DNA from: Nocardioides marmoribigeumensis
GTDB lineage: Bacteria; Actinomycetota; Actinomycetes; Propionibacteriales; Nocardioidaceae
Assembly (NCBI RefSeq): GCF_031458325.1
Contig: NZ_JAVDYG010000001.1
Location: 1,612,001 to 1,676,000 of the forward strand
Length of the DNA: 64,000 nucleotides
Direction: 5' to 3'
Positions 8,375 to 17,283 of the stretch are shown one piece after another. The notes below the pieces were generated by a model. That model was given only the letters and a program-made list of their open reading frames with translations. It was not told where the DNA came from and searched no databases. Position numbers and translations under genes: made by a program. Each line of letters begins with the position of its first letter. Positions within the stretch are counted from its first letter, which is position 1.

Positions 8375-9721
8375 TCACTGGCTGAACAACTGGAGTGCTA
8401 TGAAGCTAATCAACATGGCCGGAACGCAGGCGGCCACAAGCAGTCGCACGTCGTGACGAAGGAATCCCAGCGGAGGACTGGACGTAGCTCGACCCATCTC
8501 TTGGGCGCGCCACCACCAAGGCGCGGTCTCAGCGAGTAGAACACCCAAGGCGACGCCGGGCGTTCCAGCGGCAAGGGCGGCGCAAGGGATGAACAGGCAG
8601 CCCGCAAGCAGACGTTGCACGTAAAGCGAACGGATCGACTTGCTATCCCCGATGGCATTGAGTGCAGCGATGCCGGTGGCGCTTAGCACCGCCGCTATGC
8701 CGAACGGGATTAGGCAGTTGACCACAATCGCGACGTTGTGTGGATGATCGATATTGAGCTGCTCGGCGAGTGGCAGACTCACGACACCAACCGTGGTGAC
8801 GCCAGTACCCGCACCGAGCACAGCGAGACCTTGCGCCCGTGAGTGCGAAGCGCCCACTTGGACTCTCTCAAGGCGGGCGAAGTTTGCTAGCAGCACCGGG
8901 CCGAGAGCCGAAGCGCAAACATCTACAACGGCATAGACCAAGCGGTATGCAATGCTGTAGGCCCCCACCGCGGCAGGACCAAGCAGTGCGCCGATGAACA
9001 ACTGATCAAGGCGAAGGCTGAATCCCCATGTAAGCGAGCCGCGCGCGAGGTTCCAGTAATCCGGCCATGGGAAATCGGCGGTCCCTCCGCGTAGTCGCAG
9101 AGGATGCCTGCGGATGTGCAGATACAATCCTAAGGCCGTCAGTGCGTTTGTCCACGCCGATTGCAGCAACAGGGACAGTTCCGGCAGCCCACATGCTGCA
9201 ATCCCGACGGTAATGAGCGCTCCAATTACGCCAGCCGCCGTGGCAACTCTCGAAAAGTCCGCGATCCGAAGTTCGCGCTTCAAACTCGCCTCAAGGCTTG
9301 TACTTAGTGGCGCACTAACGAGTGATACGCCAGCCACCCCAAGCATCCAGGAGAGGACGGAAAGTTTCGTTACAAACACCAAAATAAGGCTGGCGGAAAG
9401 AACTATGAGATAGGAGCCAACCGCCAACCGGAAAAGTGCACTGCGTACCTTGCCCAGACTCAAAGTTTCTGAACTTCGGATGCAAGTGATCACCACCGGC
9501 TGCAGGCAGGAGGCCTGCGCCACCCCGATTAAGCTGAGCGTCAAACTAACCCAACCCAACGTAGTTAGGTCGAGGTGGCTGGCGACAATTAAAAAGGTCA
9601 ACAGCCCGAGACCACGACCAGCGAGTGACTGCACCAAGGACCAGCCAACGCTCGACCCATGATGTCGCCACGCCACGCGGGACAAGCGAATCGCGTCGCC
9701 AAGCAACAACTTCAGCGCCAT
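8375..9721 (-). CDS. Wzx-type polysaccharide flippase (MOP superfamily)
   Basis: A 448-residue integral membrane protein with about 12 predicted hydrophobic helices, of the oligosaccharide flippase (RfbX/Wzx) family. It would flip the undecaprenyl-linked repeat unit across the membrane before Wzy polymerisation. Seen: amphipathic N-terminus followed by VQSLAGRGLGLLTFLIV, a central DQLFIGALLGPAAVGAYSIAYR segment that is characteristic of the family, and a charged loop near residue 210. Last clearly coding gene of the operon, 35 bases after a glycosyltransferase. GC content is clearly lower than in the 18-64 kb genes, as is usual for Wzx genes that are exchanged with the glycan-specific cassette. 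Confidence 0.88.
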   Translation of the reverse strand: MALKLLLGDAIRLSRVAWRHHGSSVGWSLVQSLAGRGLGLLTFLIVASHLDLTTLGWVSLTLSLIGVAQASCLQPVVITCIRSSETLSLGKVRSALFRLAVGSYLIVLSASLILVFVTKLSVLSWMLGVAGVSLVSAPLSTSLEASLKRELRIADFSRVATAAGVIGALITVGIAACGLPELSLLLQSAWTNALTALGLYLHIRRHPLRLRGGTADFPWPDYWNLARGSLTWGFSLRLDQLFIGALLGPAAVGAYSIAYRLVYAVVDVCASALGPVLLANFARLERVQVGASHSRAQGLAVLGAGTGVTTVGVVSLPLAEQLNIDHPHNVAIVVNCLIPFGIAAVLSATGIAALNAIGDSKSIRSLYVQRLLAGCLFIPCAALAAGTPGVALGVLLAETAPWWWRAQEMGRATSSPPLGFLRHDVRLLVAACVPAMLISFIALQLFSQ

Positions 9722-9756
9722 GAAAGCGTCACCCTTAAGTGTCCAGATCGCCTAGA

Positions 9757-10854
9757 TCAAGTGCAACTGGCAACGGCTCGCTCATAAACTTGGACCGTCT
9801 GCAACGCGACCGCCCTTGGGCGTCGATCCTGAACACTTTCCCGCAACTCGCTGCCCGCGAGCGTCGGCGAGGCGGGGCAGGATGCCAAGGCCGCAGCCAG
9901 GTCATCCACCCCCGAATGAAGAGGCAACACAATGCCGAACTTATCGGTCAACACTTGTTGCCGGGCGGTGCCTGCATCCAAACACACCACCGGACAATTT
10001 GCCGCGAACGATTCGCTCAAGGCTATCGACGAGGTCTCGCGCCGCGAAGCAGACACACTCACCCGCGCGCTACCCAGCAGCTGCGCTACCTCCCGGCGGG
10101 CCAGCGCTCCCAAGAAGTGCACTCGCTCGGCACACTGTGAAGCCTCCCGCCGACACTGGACGCCGTACTCTCCGTCCACCTCGCCACCTACAAGCAGCAG
10201 GTCGCCATCCCCACCATTCTGAACGTATCGAGCAAAGGCTCGAATTAGGGTGAGCTGGTTCTTCCGAGGGATGAGATTACCTACCGAAATAAAGTCATTT
10301 CCAGGTCTCCTCTCGACGGAAAAAAACTCATTCGCGATCGGGTTCGGAATGCGGACCACCGTCACGCCTTCGCGAGTGGCGGCTGCAGCCGCTTCGTCAG
10401 AGATTGCGATGACTCGAGAAGCGGATTGGACACCAGCCCGGAATACAGTTCGCAGAGCGCGCGACCGCACGTATCCGGCTGCGACGTTGTGACGCAACTG
10501 ACTTTCGAAGTGAGGGAACCCGTGAATAGTCAAAACAGTGACCGGATGTGCCTGCCCGTATTGCATGCCGAGATGGGCGTGCAACACATCGACCTGTGAG
10601 TCTCGGATTGCTCGCCTTACCATGGGGGGTATGAGGGTAGTGCCGGCCCATATCGGTCTAAGGCGCGGGAGTCGCTGAACCTCTAGGCCGCGCGGCAAAT
10701 CAACACTATTTGAATACCCAGTAAACGGGTCAATTACCGTCACGGAGACACCCCGATCGACTATCTCCGTGGCAAGTATCTCCATCGCGGCTTCGACGCC
10801 TCCCCGAGGCTGCCCAGGCGTCAGAGGGTACGGGCCGAGCAGTCCAACCTTCAA
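9757..10854 (-). CDS. Glycosyltransferase family 4
   Basis: A 365-residue cytoplasmic GT-B enzyme. Seen: an N-terminal acceptor domain starting VGLLGPYPLTPGQPRGGVE, DVLHAHLGMQYG near residue 90, then SVGNLIPRKNQ near residue 190 opening the nucleotide-sugar domain, and a degenerate EX7E region (SSIALSESFAANCPVV). It probably adds one sugar of the repeat unit; donor and linkage cannot be told. 31 bases separate it from the upstream gene and 35 from the flippase. Confidence 0.85.
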   Translation of the reverse strand: MKVGLLGPYPLTPGQPRGGVEAAMEILATEIVDRGVSVTVIDPFTGYSNSVDLPRGLEVQRLPRLRPIWAGTTLIPPMVRRAIRDSQVDVLHAHLGMQYGQAHPVTVLTIHGFPHFESQLRHNVAAGYVRSRALRTVFRAGVQSASRVIAISDEAAAAATREGVTVVRIPNPIANEFFSVERRPGNDFISVGNLIPRKNQLTLIRAFARYVQNGGDGDLLLVGGEVDGEYGVQCRREASQCAERVHFLGALARREVAQLLGSARVSVSASRRETSSIALSESFAANCPVVCLDAGTARQQVLTDKFGIVLPLHSGVDDLAAALASCPASPTLAGSELRESVQDRRPRAVALQTVQVYERAVASCT

Positions 10855-10885
10855 CGAAACTGTCCTATCTCAAAATTGCGGGGCA

Positions 10886-11941
10886 TTATAGCGAGGCCCA
10901 ATTACGACCGTAGATGTCGAGCAGGTTCTCGGCCCAAAGCTCAACACCCATCTTCGACGCTACCCACGATCGAACTTCCTCGCGCGGAGGGGCATGAGCC
11001 ATCGCACGCATGACAGTCTCAGCGAGTCGGGGCCCGTCGTGTGCCTCGGCGACAAAACAACCAGCGGCCTGGTCCGCGAGCATGCGATGGCCATCAATCG
11101 GAGTCAGTGCTGCTGGGAGGCCAGTAGCCAGCGCTTCGAGCACAGCAAACGGCATGCCTTCTGCCGAACTGCTGCCAAGTAAGACATCGGCGGCCGCGTA
11201 CAGTGTCCAGACATCGTCTGTTTGAGGGACCACTGTAAGTCTCGAACGGCCGTCGAACCCCTCGAGCCGCGCAGCGTCCGTTCCTACTGTTAGGCAGTGC
11301 GCATCGGGCAGCAAGTCAAGGGTATGCAGCATCAGCGCGCCTCCCTTGACTTCCCAATCACGTCCAAAGTGCAGAAGAACGGGCACAGATTCTGGAAGTC
11401 CGAGTTGTTCACGCGCCAATCTGCGCTGCTCAACTGTAGGGATTGGAAAACGGCTGACGTCAACCGCATTAGGCATCACTTGGGTCCGTCGGCCGAACCG
11501 TCTCCGGATTTCGTGCTCGACCGCGGGACTAACGCAAAAATTGGCTGCGATGCCGTGAAGCATCAACCCATAGCGTACACGATTGCGGACTTGCGACCGC
11601 AGCGCGCTAGATGGCGTGGTGTGGCTGTGCACGAACGCTGTAACGGACGGCACGCGCCGAGCGGCCGCGGCGCATGCAATGTCGAATCCACTAAAGTGGC
11701 TATGAAGAACAGTGGGGAGACGTCGCGGCGGCAGCACAAACGAATCCAAGTCCTTGGGCTCCATGAACGACACGGGAAAGTCTTCCACCAGCCGCAGCCA
11801 CTCACGGCCCCGAGCAAGGGGGGTGAAAATGAGTTCGAAACTCCACCCGCGTCGCTCGGCCGCAACACCGACAGCACGCAACAACGGAATGAAAGAGCCA
11901 GGGTAGGGACCGCCATAGTCAGCCAAATGGATCACGTGCAT
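10886..11941 (-). CDS. Glycosyltransferase family 4
   Basis: A 351-residue GT-B glycosyltransferase. Seen: N-terminal LADYGGPYPGSFIPLL, a helical segment with HSHTTPSSALRSQVRNR near residue 108, NAVDVSRFP near residue 160, HFGRDWEVKGG near 190, and the EX7E motif within SSAEGMPFAVLEALATG near residue 262. The sequence pattern resembles enzymes acting on lipid-linked repeat units in exopolysaccharide clusters. Its start overlaps the Wzy gene by 10 bases, so translation is probably coupled. Specific sugar unknown. Confidence 0.86.
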   Translation of the reverse strand: MHVIHLADYGGPYPGSFIPLLRAVGVAAERRGWSFELIFTPLARGREWLRLVEDFPVSFMEPKDLDSFVLPPRRLPTVLHSHFSGFDIACAAAARRVPSVTAFVHSHTTPSSALRSQVRNRVRYGLMLHGIAANFCVSPAVEHEIRRRFGRRTQVMPNAVDVSRFPIPTVEQRRLAREQLGLPESVPVLLHFGRDWEVKGGALMLHTLDLLPDAHCLTVGTDAARLEGFDGRSRLTVVPQTDDVWTLYAAADVLLGSSSAEGMPFAVLEALATGLPAALTPIDGHRMLADQAAGCFVAEAHDGPRLAETVMRAMAHAPPREEVRSWVASKMGVELWAENLLDIYGRNWASL

Positions 11942-13206
11942 TCTGAGGGCTCCGTTCGACCGCGTCGCGGTAGACCTGAGCCAGACTCCGCAGTATGAAC
12001 ATCTCCGGCAACTGTCTCAGCTCCGCGCTTCCCGGACGAGTTCAATCTTCGCTCCAGCAGGACCAGTGACAGGATAAGCCAAGGCAACTTCCGGTGATCC
12101 CACGACAACAACGCCATGTTGATGACCAAGACCAATTCGGCAAGCAAGAATCCTAGGCGCAAACCAGGATCGCTGGCGCGCCAGGCTGCCTGCATCCCAG
12201 CGAAAATAAGAACAACTAGGATAGCCCCGCCAAAGATACCAAGCTCAGCGAGAACACTAACGCCGGTATTGTGAGCCGCGTCCCGGACTCCGATATGCCT
12301 GAAGGCTATTTCTGGAAAGGAGCCTGACCCCCAACCCGTAAGAGGTCGGTCGAGCCATCCCTCGATTCCTGCCCGCCACAAGGGCACCCGCGCGTTCAAA
12401 TCGCCCGCCGCCACCGAATCGCCTGTTCCTCGCAAACGATCTAGAATTCGCAAGTCAACGGCTGACAGCACGAAGAACGCGCATGCGCCAAGCGATGCCA
12501 AGGTAAGCAATCTGCGCCCGAGGCGCTTTGCTCCCCACGAGGTGCCGACCACCACTGCCACCAACACACTTGCAACAGCTGTGCGAGAGGCGGTGAGCAC
12601 CGTGGCTCCGAAGCAGACGAGTGCAACTGCCAAATAGAGGTAAGACGTTCTGCGCTGCGTCTTTAGCGCTATCCCCAGTACGAGTGCACCAACGACGGCA
12701 AACAACGCCGCGAGGTCGTTCGCGTTGGCGTGCGCGGCGGACGAGCGGATCTCGTCGTTGATTTGAAATACTTGCGTCTCATACCCCCGCAAGACTTGAA
12801 AGGCCGCCAAAGTCGCTCCAACCGACAAGCCTCCAATCGCGGCCTTCACGGAACGGTGCGTTCCGAGCATAATCAGCAGGGCAGTAATGAGACCAAGAGA
12901 TGCATAGGTAAGGGACTTTTCCACCGTGGCAGACGGGTCGACGCTCCAAAAATAGCTAGCTAGGGCAAGCATCCCCGGAGCGAAGATCAGGGGAGGGATC
13001 GTGAATGAAACTCCTGGCCTAATCAAGGCAATGATTCCCCCGACGACTGTAAGCACAAGTCCGGGAATCCGAGCTAATCCGATCCCAGAAACGGAGATCG
13101 ACTCGAATGGGAGCAAAGAGGCATAGACGAACACGAGGGATGCGAAAGCTCGGTCGCCGATCGGCGCGGCGCGGCGCCGGCTGTGCGCAAACCGGTCGTC
13201 ATTCAC
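11932..13206 (-). CDS. O-antigen ligase/polymerase family membrane protein (Wzy-like)
   Basis: A 424-residue membrane protein with roughly ten helices and a larger periplasmic-side loop, matching the Wzy_C/O-antigen ligase superfamily. Seen: LTASRTAVASV near residue 205, and PLTGWGSGSFPEIAF followed by AAHNTGVSVLAELGI near residues 293-325, the usual conserved loop with its His. In this operon it is best read as the polymerase joining repeat units outside the membrane. It overlaps the upstream glycosyltransferase by 4 bases and the downstream one by 10. The hydrophilic C-terminal tail (about 40 residues) is longer than usual. Confidence 0.85.
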   Translation of the reverse strand: MNDDRFAHSRRRAAPIGDRAFASLVFVYASLLPFESISVSGIGLARIPGLVLTVVGGIIALIRPGVSFTIPPLIFAPGMLALASYFWSVDPSATVEKSLTYASLGLITALLIMLGTHRSVKAAIGGLSVGATLAAFQVLRGYETQVFQINDEIRSSAAHANANDLAALFAVVGALVLGIALKTQRRTSYLYLAVALVCFGATVLTASRTAVASVLVAVVVGTSWGAKRLGRRLLTLASLGACAFFVLSAVDLRILDRLRGTGDSVAAGDLNARVPLWRAGIEGWLDRPLTGWGSGSFPEIAFRHIGVRDAAHNTGVSVLAELGIFGGAILVVLIFAGMQAAWRASDPGLRLGFLLAELVLVINMALLSWDHRKLPWLILSLVLLERRLNSSGKRGAETVAGDVHTAESGSGLPRRGRTEPSECT

Positions 13207-14129
13207 GACACAACCCTTCGATGTCCGAGCGCGGCCAAGATCTCATGAGAGATGGGAAGGCCCAGCCCTAACCCGTCGCTTACTTCACCCCTGGTAATGA
13301 GCGCACGGATAAGACCCGGCACGGTGCCGTCGAACAACTCGACTCCCTCTGGCCGCGGCACGACATCAGTCGCTATGACCCTGAGGCCAGCATCTAGCGC
13401 CTCACGCACAATCATCGCATCGCCATCGGCAGTCGTCGGACGCAGTAATACTTCGTGCTCACCAAGCACCGCAGCAACCTGTTGAGCATCGAGGTTCCTA
13501 TAAACTTTGCAGCCTTCGAGCTCTGCCCGCGCACGGGCCGCAGCGCAAGAACTTTCCTCGCCGTAGACGACGACGGCCCATGACCACTCGACCAAACGGT
13601 CGTCGCGCTTCGCTGCTAAAGCTGCTTCCAGGCCATATAGAGCGTGTCCGTTACCAACAAACAAGACTGCGGAGTTCGGTCTGCGGCGACCCTCGACTGC
13701 GGTCGGGGTCGCGGAGTACGGCGACACAACCTTTACCGTGACACCAGTGGCGTCCCCGATCGCGTCTGCTAGTGATGCGTTCGTGGCCCAGACTCCGTCA
13801 ACGAACCGAAATCCCCACTTTGCGATGCGTTGGCGAAGCGGATGGCGTAACTGATCGAGAAGGGTCCCCGAGTGGAAGAAGACAACCGTACGCGCGCCAC
13901 TAAGCACCTGAGCAGCAACTACAACTAAAAGTCGCAGGACATTAGACACGTTGTGTACGTGCAGCGCTCTACGCTCGATGAGCGTGGCGCGCACTGCGGC
14001 GCGCTCGCGCCAATCAACAACCATGTGATCCACGCCCGCTGCTGCCAGCGCCTCGCTTAGGCCTTGGACGCAACGGGTAACACCACCCAACGGGGGGGGA
14101 CGACGTCCCCACACGACAACCTCAGCCAT
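13203..14129 (-). CDS. Glycosyltransferase (GT-B, GT4-like)
   Basis: A 308-residue protein, short for the family. Seen: MAEVVVWGRRPPPLGGVTR at the N-terminus, a typical Gly-rich start of GT4 enzymes, FFHSGTLLDQL near residue 85, AVLFVGNGHALYG near residue 153, and RPTTADGDAMIVREALDAG near residue 228, which carries an EX7E-like motif with Asp in the first position. The start overlaps the upstream glycosyltransferase by 8 bases and the stop overlaps the Wzy start by 4. Function as a repeat-unit glycosyltransferase follows from fold and context. Confidence 0.78.
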   Translation of the reverse strand: MAEVVVWGRRPPPLGGVTRCVQGLSEALAAAGVDHMVVDWRERAAVRATLIERRALHVHNVSNVLRLLVVVAAQVLSGARTVVFFHSGTLLDQLRHPLRQRIAKWGFRFVDGVWATNASLADAIGDATGVTVKVVSPYSATPTAVEGRRRPNSAVLFVGNGHALYGLEAALAAKRDDRLVEWSWAVVVYGEESSCAAARARAELEGCKVYRNLDAQQVAAVLGEHEVLLRPTTADGDAMIVREALDAGLRVIATDVVPRPEGVELFDGTVPGLIRALITRGEVSDGLGLGLPISHEILAALGHRRVVS

Positions 14130-15318
14130 GTGGCATTACCTCCGAAAACATATCGGATAGGCGCTGGGCCATCGCCGATCGGGATTGGTTGCGGCGCAAC
14201 CACACCTGGCCCGAACGCCCCCGTTCTGCACGACCGGCCTCACTCTCTGCGGCGAAGCAGCGAAAGGCGTCTGCGAGTTTGTCCGGCTCGACTGACCAGC
14301 CACAACCAGCACGATCGACCCAGTCCCCCACCAATCCCGGGGAATTTGTGATCACCGGCAAGCCGGCAGCCATGTAGTCGAACAACTTGTTGGGACTCAC
14401 CGCACTCCGGAACAATTCGACGTCCGCTAGTACGTGTAGACCGAGATCAGCCGCATGTAGTATGTCGACAATCTCCGCCTTTGGCACCGGATCCAAGAAG
14501 CGTACGTTCTCTAGATTTCGCTCAATGGCTCCGCTCTGCAAGCTCCTCTTCATTACGCCACTGCCCACCAGAACAACGTCGATACCCAAGTCCGCAACCT
14601 CCTCGGCAGCTTTCAAGAGGAGGTCCAACCCGTTCGCTGGCCCGTGAGCACCTGCGTATACGGCCGTGGGTCGCTTGAACTCGTACCGTGCACGCAGGTC
14701 CTGCCTTGAGGCAGTAGGCACGAAATCCTCTGGATCCGCGGCGTTCGGTATGTAAACAATCTTTTCCCTCGGGACTCCGCGTGCAACAAGATCGGTCTCG
14801 GTGCCCGGCGCCATCACGACAATTCGATCTGCGTGGGCGTAGAGCAGTTCCTCTAAGGCAGTCAGGGCACGGTACACCAAACTGGATGCGCTCATCTGCC
14901 CCATATACACCAAAATATGGGGCCAGAGGTCGCGTACCTCCAGCACGAACGGAATCCGTCGGAGCCTAGCCAGAATCAATCCTGCTAAACCTGCAAGGAG
15001 ATGTGGGGATGACGCGTAAACGACGTCGACCCGCTGCTGCCTTAACCCTGCGAACAATGCAGTCCAGGCATAACTTGCCCAATTCAAGATACGGCGCATC
15101 CCATTTGAGGTATAGCTCGCGGTTGGCACAGGAAGGAAGCCGGGTTCGGAGTAGACCATCTCGCCGGTCTGGTAGTTCCTATTAGCAGCGACAATCAGAT
15201 ATTCCCATCCATTCAGACGGGAGAATAGTTCCGCGTGCCGGGTGCCCCCAGCCTGTCCACGCGACACAGCGAAGTGGTTGAGGACCAGTACACGCCGGCT
15301 CCCTGAAGAGGCTGGCAT
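14122..15318 (-). CDS. Glycosyltransferase family 4 (WbuB-like)
   Basis: A 398-residue GT-B enzyme resembling WbuB-type glycosyltransferases. Seen: LVLNHFAVSRGQAGGTRH at residues 10-27, VLEVRDLWP near residue 133, NAADPEDF near residue 198, YAGAHGPANGLDLLLKAAEE near 225, and AVSPNKLFDYMAAGLPVI near 315, the WbuB-type acceptor/donor region. The reading frame is open to 15477, but the ATG at 15318 is chosen: it lies 2 bases after the lyase stop and follows GGGAG. WbuB-like enzymes often transfer 6-deoxy amino sugars such as L-FucNAc; this is only a hint. Confidence 0.87.
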   Translation of the reverse strand: MPASSGSRRVLVLNHFAVSRGQAGGTRHAELFSRLNGWEYLIVAANRNYQTGEMVYSEPGFLPVPTASYTSNGMRRILNWASYAWTALFAGLRQQRVDVVYASSPHLLAGLAGLILARLRRIPFVLEVRDLWPHILVYMGQMSASSLVYRALTALEELLYAHADRIVVMAPGTETDLVARGVPREKIVYIPNAADPEDFVPTASRQDLRARYEFKRPTAVYAGAHGPANGLDLLLKAAEEVADLGIDVVLVGSGVMKRSLQSGAIERNLENVRFLDPVPKAEIVDILHAADLGLHVLADVELFRSAVSPNKLFDYMAAGLPVITNSPGLVGDWVDRAGCGWSVEPDKLADAFRCFAAESEAGRAERGRSGQVWLRRNQSRSAMAQRLSDMFSEVMPHG

Positions 15319-15320
15319 GA

Positions 15321-17252
15321 TTAAACTCCCACAGCCGTCAGCATCAGCGGAGAGCCAGATCCGGAAAGGCGCGCCTGAACCGACGAGTCGCCCCAACGAA
15401 AATCTACTTGAACGTTCGAGATTTCCCCTACCCCCCAGCGCCCCTGATGCTCGGATGGCCCGGATACCTGCGCCCAAGTCGAACGTTCCCAGCGCCCGTA
15501 AGTTGGACTACGCCACCCGAGCCATGGTGATTCCTCACCACGGTGACAGACCAAGTCGGTGAGTCCGAAGAACTCTTCGACTGACGCATCAGGCCCTAAC
15601 GGCAGGGTCATCGTCCAGCCGCCCCGAGCCTCTTCCACGGCGTCTACTACCGTGACCCCGCCCGGTCCCGCGAGCACGACACGAGCAACACGACCGTGTT
15701 CGGTTTGAAAGGCGTTGTGTACCGACAGCACAGCGACACAGTCATCAACCCGCCCAGCACTAGATGCGGCGCTTCGCACCGAACGTAACCACCTGAAGGC
15801 GCGATGCGGGAGCAACTGATCGCCACCCAACGGTACGCGAACCGTGTGGGCAGCGGACGTCCGGAAGCCGTTGCGGATGTGGAGAGGTCCGTTGTAGGTG
15901 CCCGTGCCAGGGTCCTCGAGGAGCCACCGCTCACCGTCGCGGATCCACACCGATGAAAGGTCTGCATGCTGATGACTGGGGCCACCACCGATCTTGAACC
16001 AGAGACGCCGCGCCCCCGCGTCGAGGCGGACGAAGTACCCAGCTTGCACGCATCCCTCATCCAAGCTCGGCAGGGGTCGGTGCCCACGTTCCGGGCCGAG
16101 GTACCACGCTAGCTCGTCGTACTCGTCGGCTGTCGAAAGTGGCACGTCGAACCCACTGAGTGCCAGCGAGGCCCAAGCGCTACCCGCTGTGCTACCCGCG
16201 GGGCCTGAATCAACAAGGATCCGCCCCTCGTCCCAGTCGCCGAACTGGGGAACGGGTCCGTCGAGAACGCCAAGCCGCAACAGGCCTATTCCGGCAGCCT
16301 CCATCGCACACCGTAACTCATCCGGCGCACCTCCCAATAGGTAGCGCACTATAAGCATCTCAAGCACGAATCGGTGATACGAGAGCGAGTCTTCAATCAT
16401 GAAACCGTCGGGTCGCATGTGTCGGCGCAACTGCATCAACATCAGTCGGTCGCCAATCTTGCGCCAATTCTTGCCGCGCTCAGGAAACATCAACCCAAGC
16501 ACCACCAGACCCAGCCCGTCGCCGAGAAGGTGGTTGTTTTTCATGCTGCTAAACGTGTACGGCAGTTCCACCAAGATGTGGCGGGCACTAGCCATCAATT
16601 GATGGTCCATGCGAGCACGGAGATCAGGATGAAGTCGGTCCCCAACCAAAGCAATCACTTGCGCCCAAGCGACCGCACGTAGCGCCAGCTCAAGGCTCGA
16701 ATACCAATGAATGCCTCGCTCGGGACGGCACTCCCGTACCCAGCGCTCCACCATCAACACCATGTGGTCGAACCACGGTCCCACCGGATCCAGCACGGAC
16801 GCGCGAGCGAGCACTACAAGGTCGCGATGGCGTCCAGCTTCCCAAACGTACTTGACGTCGGACAGTCGAGCTTCGGAGCGGATGTCAATCTGCCACCACG
16901 GCGTGGTCTCGGGCCACACCTCGCCTGTCAGCGGGTCGGTTCCCCATTCAGCGCGTGCACCCGTCGGTACCCGGCGTCCGAATACTCGCGTTCCTTGATT
17001 CACAACTTGGCGGGCGTCGTCCAAGCAGCGCGTGCGGGCGGCGACTCCCTCCGGTACCTGGTCTCCCAGCGACAGCACCACGCTGGTCGGTACCGATGCG
17101 GGATCTATCTCACGGAAAAGCAGCCGGTGGAAATTGCTTCGCTTTGATGCCTCGTAGGCGGCGCGCAGTGGTGCCGAATATCCCAAAGCCCGCAGGTCGC
17201 CCATCATGCGAGCCACCCGCGCACACATCGAACCGCTTGGCGAACCTGTCAT
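15321..17252 (-). CDS. Heparinase II/III family polysaccharide lyase-like protein
   Basis: A 643-residue protein with an alpha/alpha-toroid N-terminal half and a beta-sandwich C-terminal half, as in heparinase II/III and alginate-lyase-like enzymes. Seen: NNHLLGDG at residues 239-246, SYHRF at 291-295, and HQHADLSS at 427-434, the expected Asn, Tyr/His and His positions. These enzymes cleave uronic-acid glycosidic bonds by beta-elimination; the preceding wecC gene makes the matching uronic acid, UDP-ManNAcA. No signal peptide was seen, so export or a cytoplasmic or nascent-chain role is open. The ATG at 17252 follows GGGAGGAG; upstream extension to 17411 overlaps wecC and is rejected. Confidence 0.85.
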   Translation of the reverse strand: MTGSPSGSMCARVARMMGDLRALGYSAPLRAAYEASKRSNFHRLLFREIDPASVPTSVVLSLGDQVPEGVAARTRCLDDARQVVNQGTRVFGRRVPTGARAEWGTDPLTGEVWPETTPWWQIDIRSEARLSDVKYVWEAGRHRDLVVLARASVLDPVGPWFDHMVLMVERWVRECRPERGIHWYSSLELALRAVAWAQVIALVGDRLHPDLRARMDHQLMASARHILVELPYTFSSMKNNHLLGDGLGLVVLGLMFPERGKNWRKIGDRLMLMQLRRHMRPDGFMIEDSLSYHRFVLEMLIVRYLLGGAPDELRCAMEAAGIGLLRLGVLDGPVPQFGDWDEGRILVDSGPAGSTAGSAWASLALSGFDVPLSTADEYDELAWYLGPERGHRPLPSLDEGCVQAGYFVRLDAGARRLWFKIGGGPSHQHADLSSVWIRDGERWLLEDPGTGTYNGPLHIRNGFRTSAAHTVRVPLGGDQLLPHRAFRWLRSVRSAASSAGRVDDCVAVLSVHNAFQTEHGRVARVVLAGPGGVTVVDAVEEARGGWTMTLPLGPDASVEEFFGLTDLVCHRGEESPWLGWRSPTYGRWERSTWAQVSGPSEHQGRWGVGEISNVQVDFRWGDSSVQARLSGSGSPLMLTAVGV

Positions 17253-17283
17253 CTCGACTCCTCCCGCAACGCGTCTCGGACTT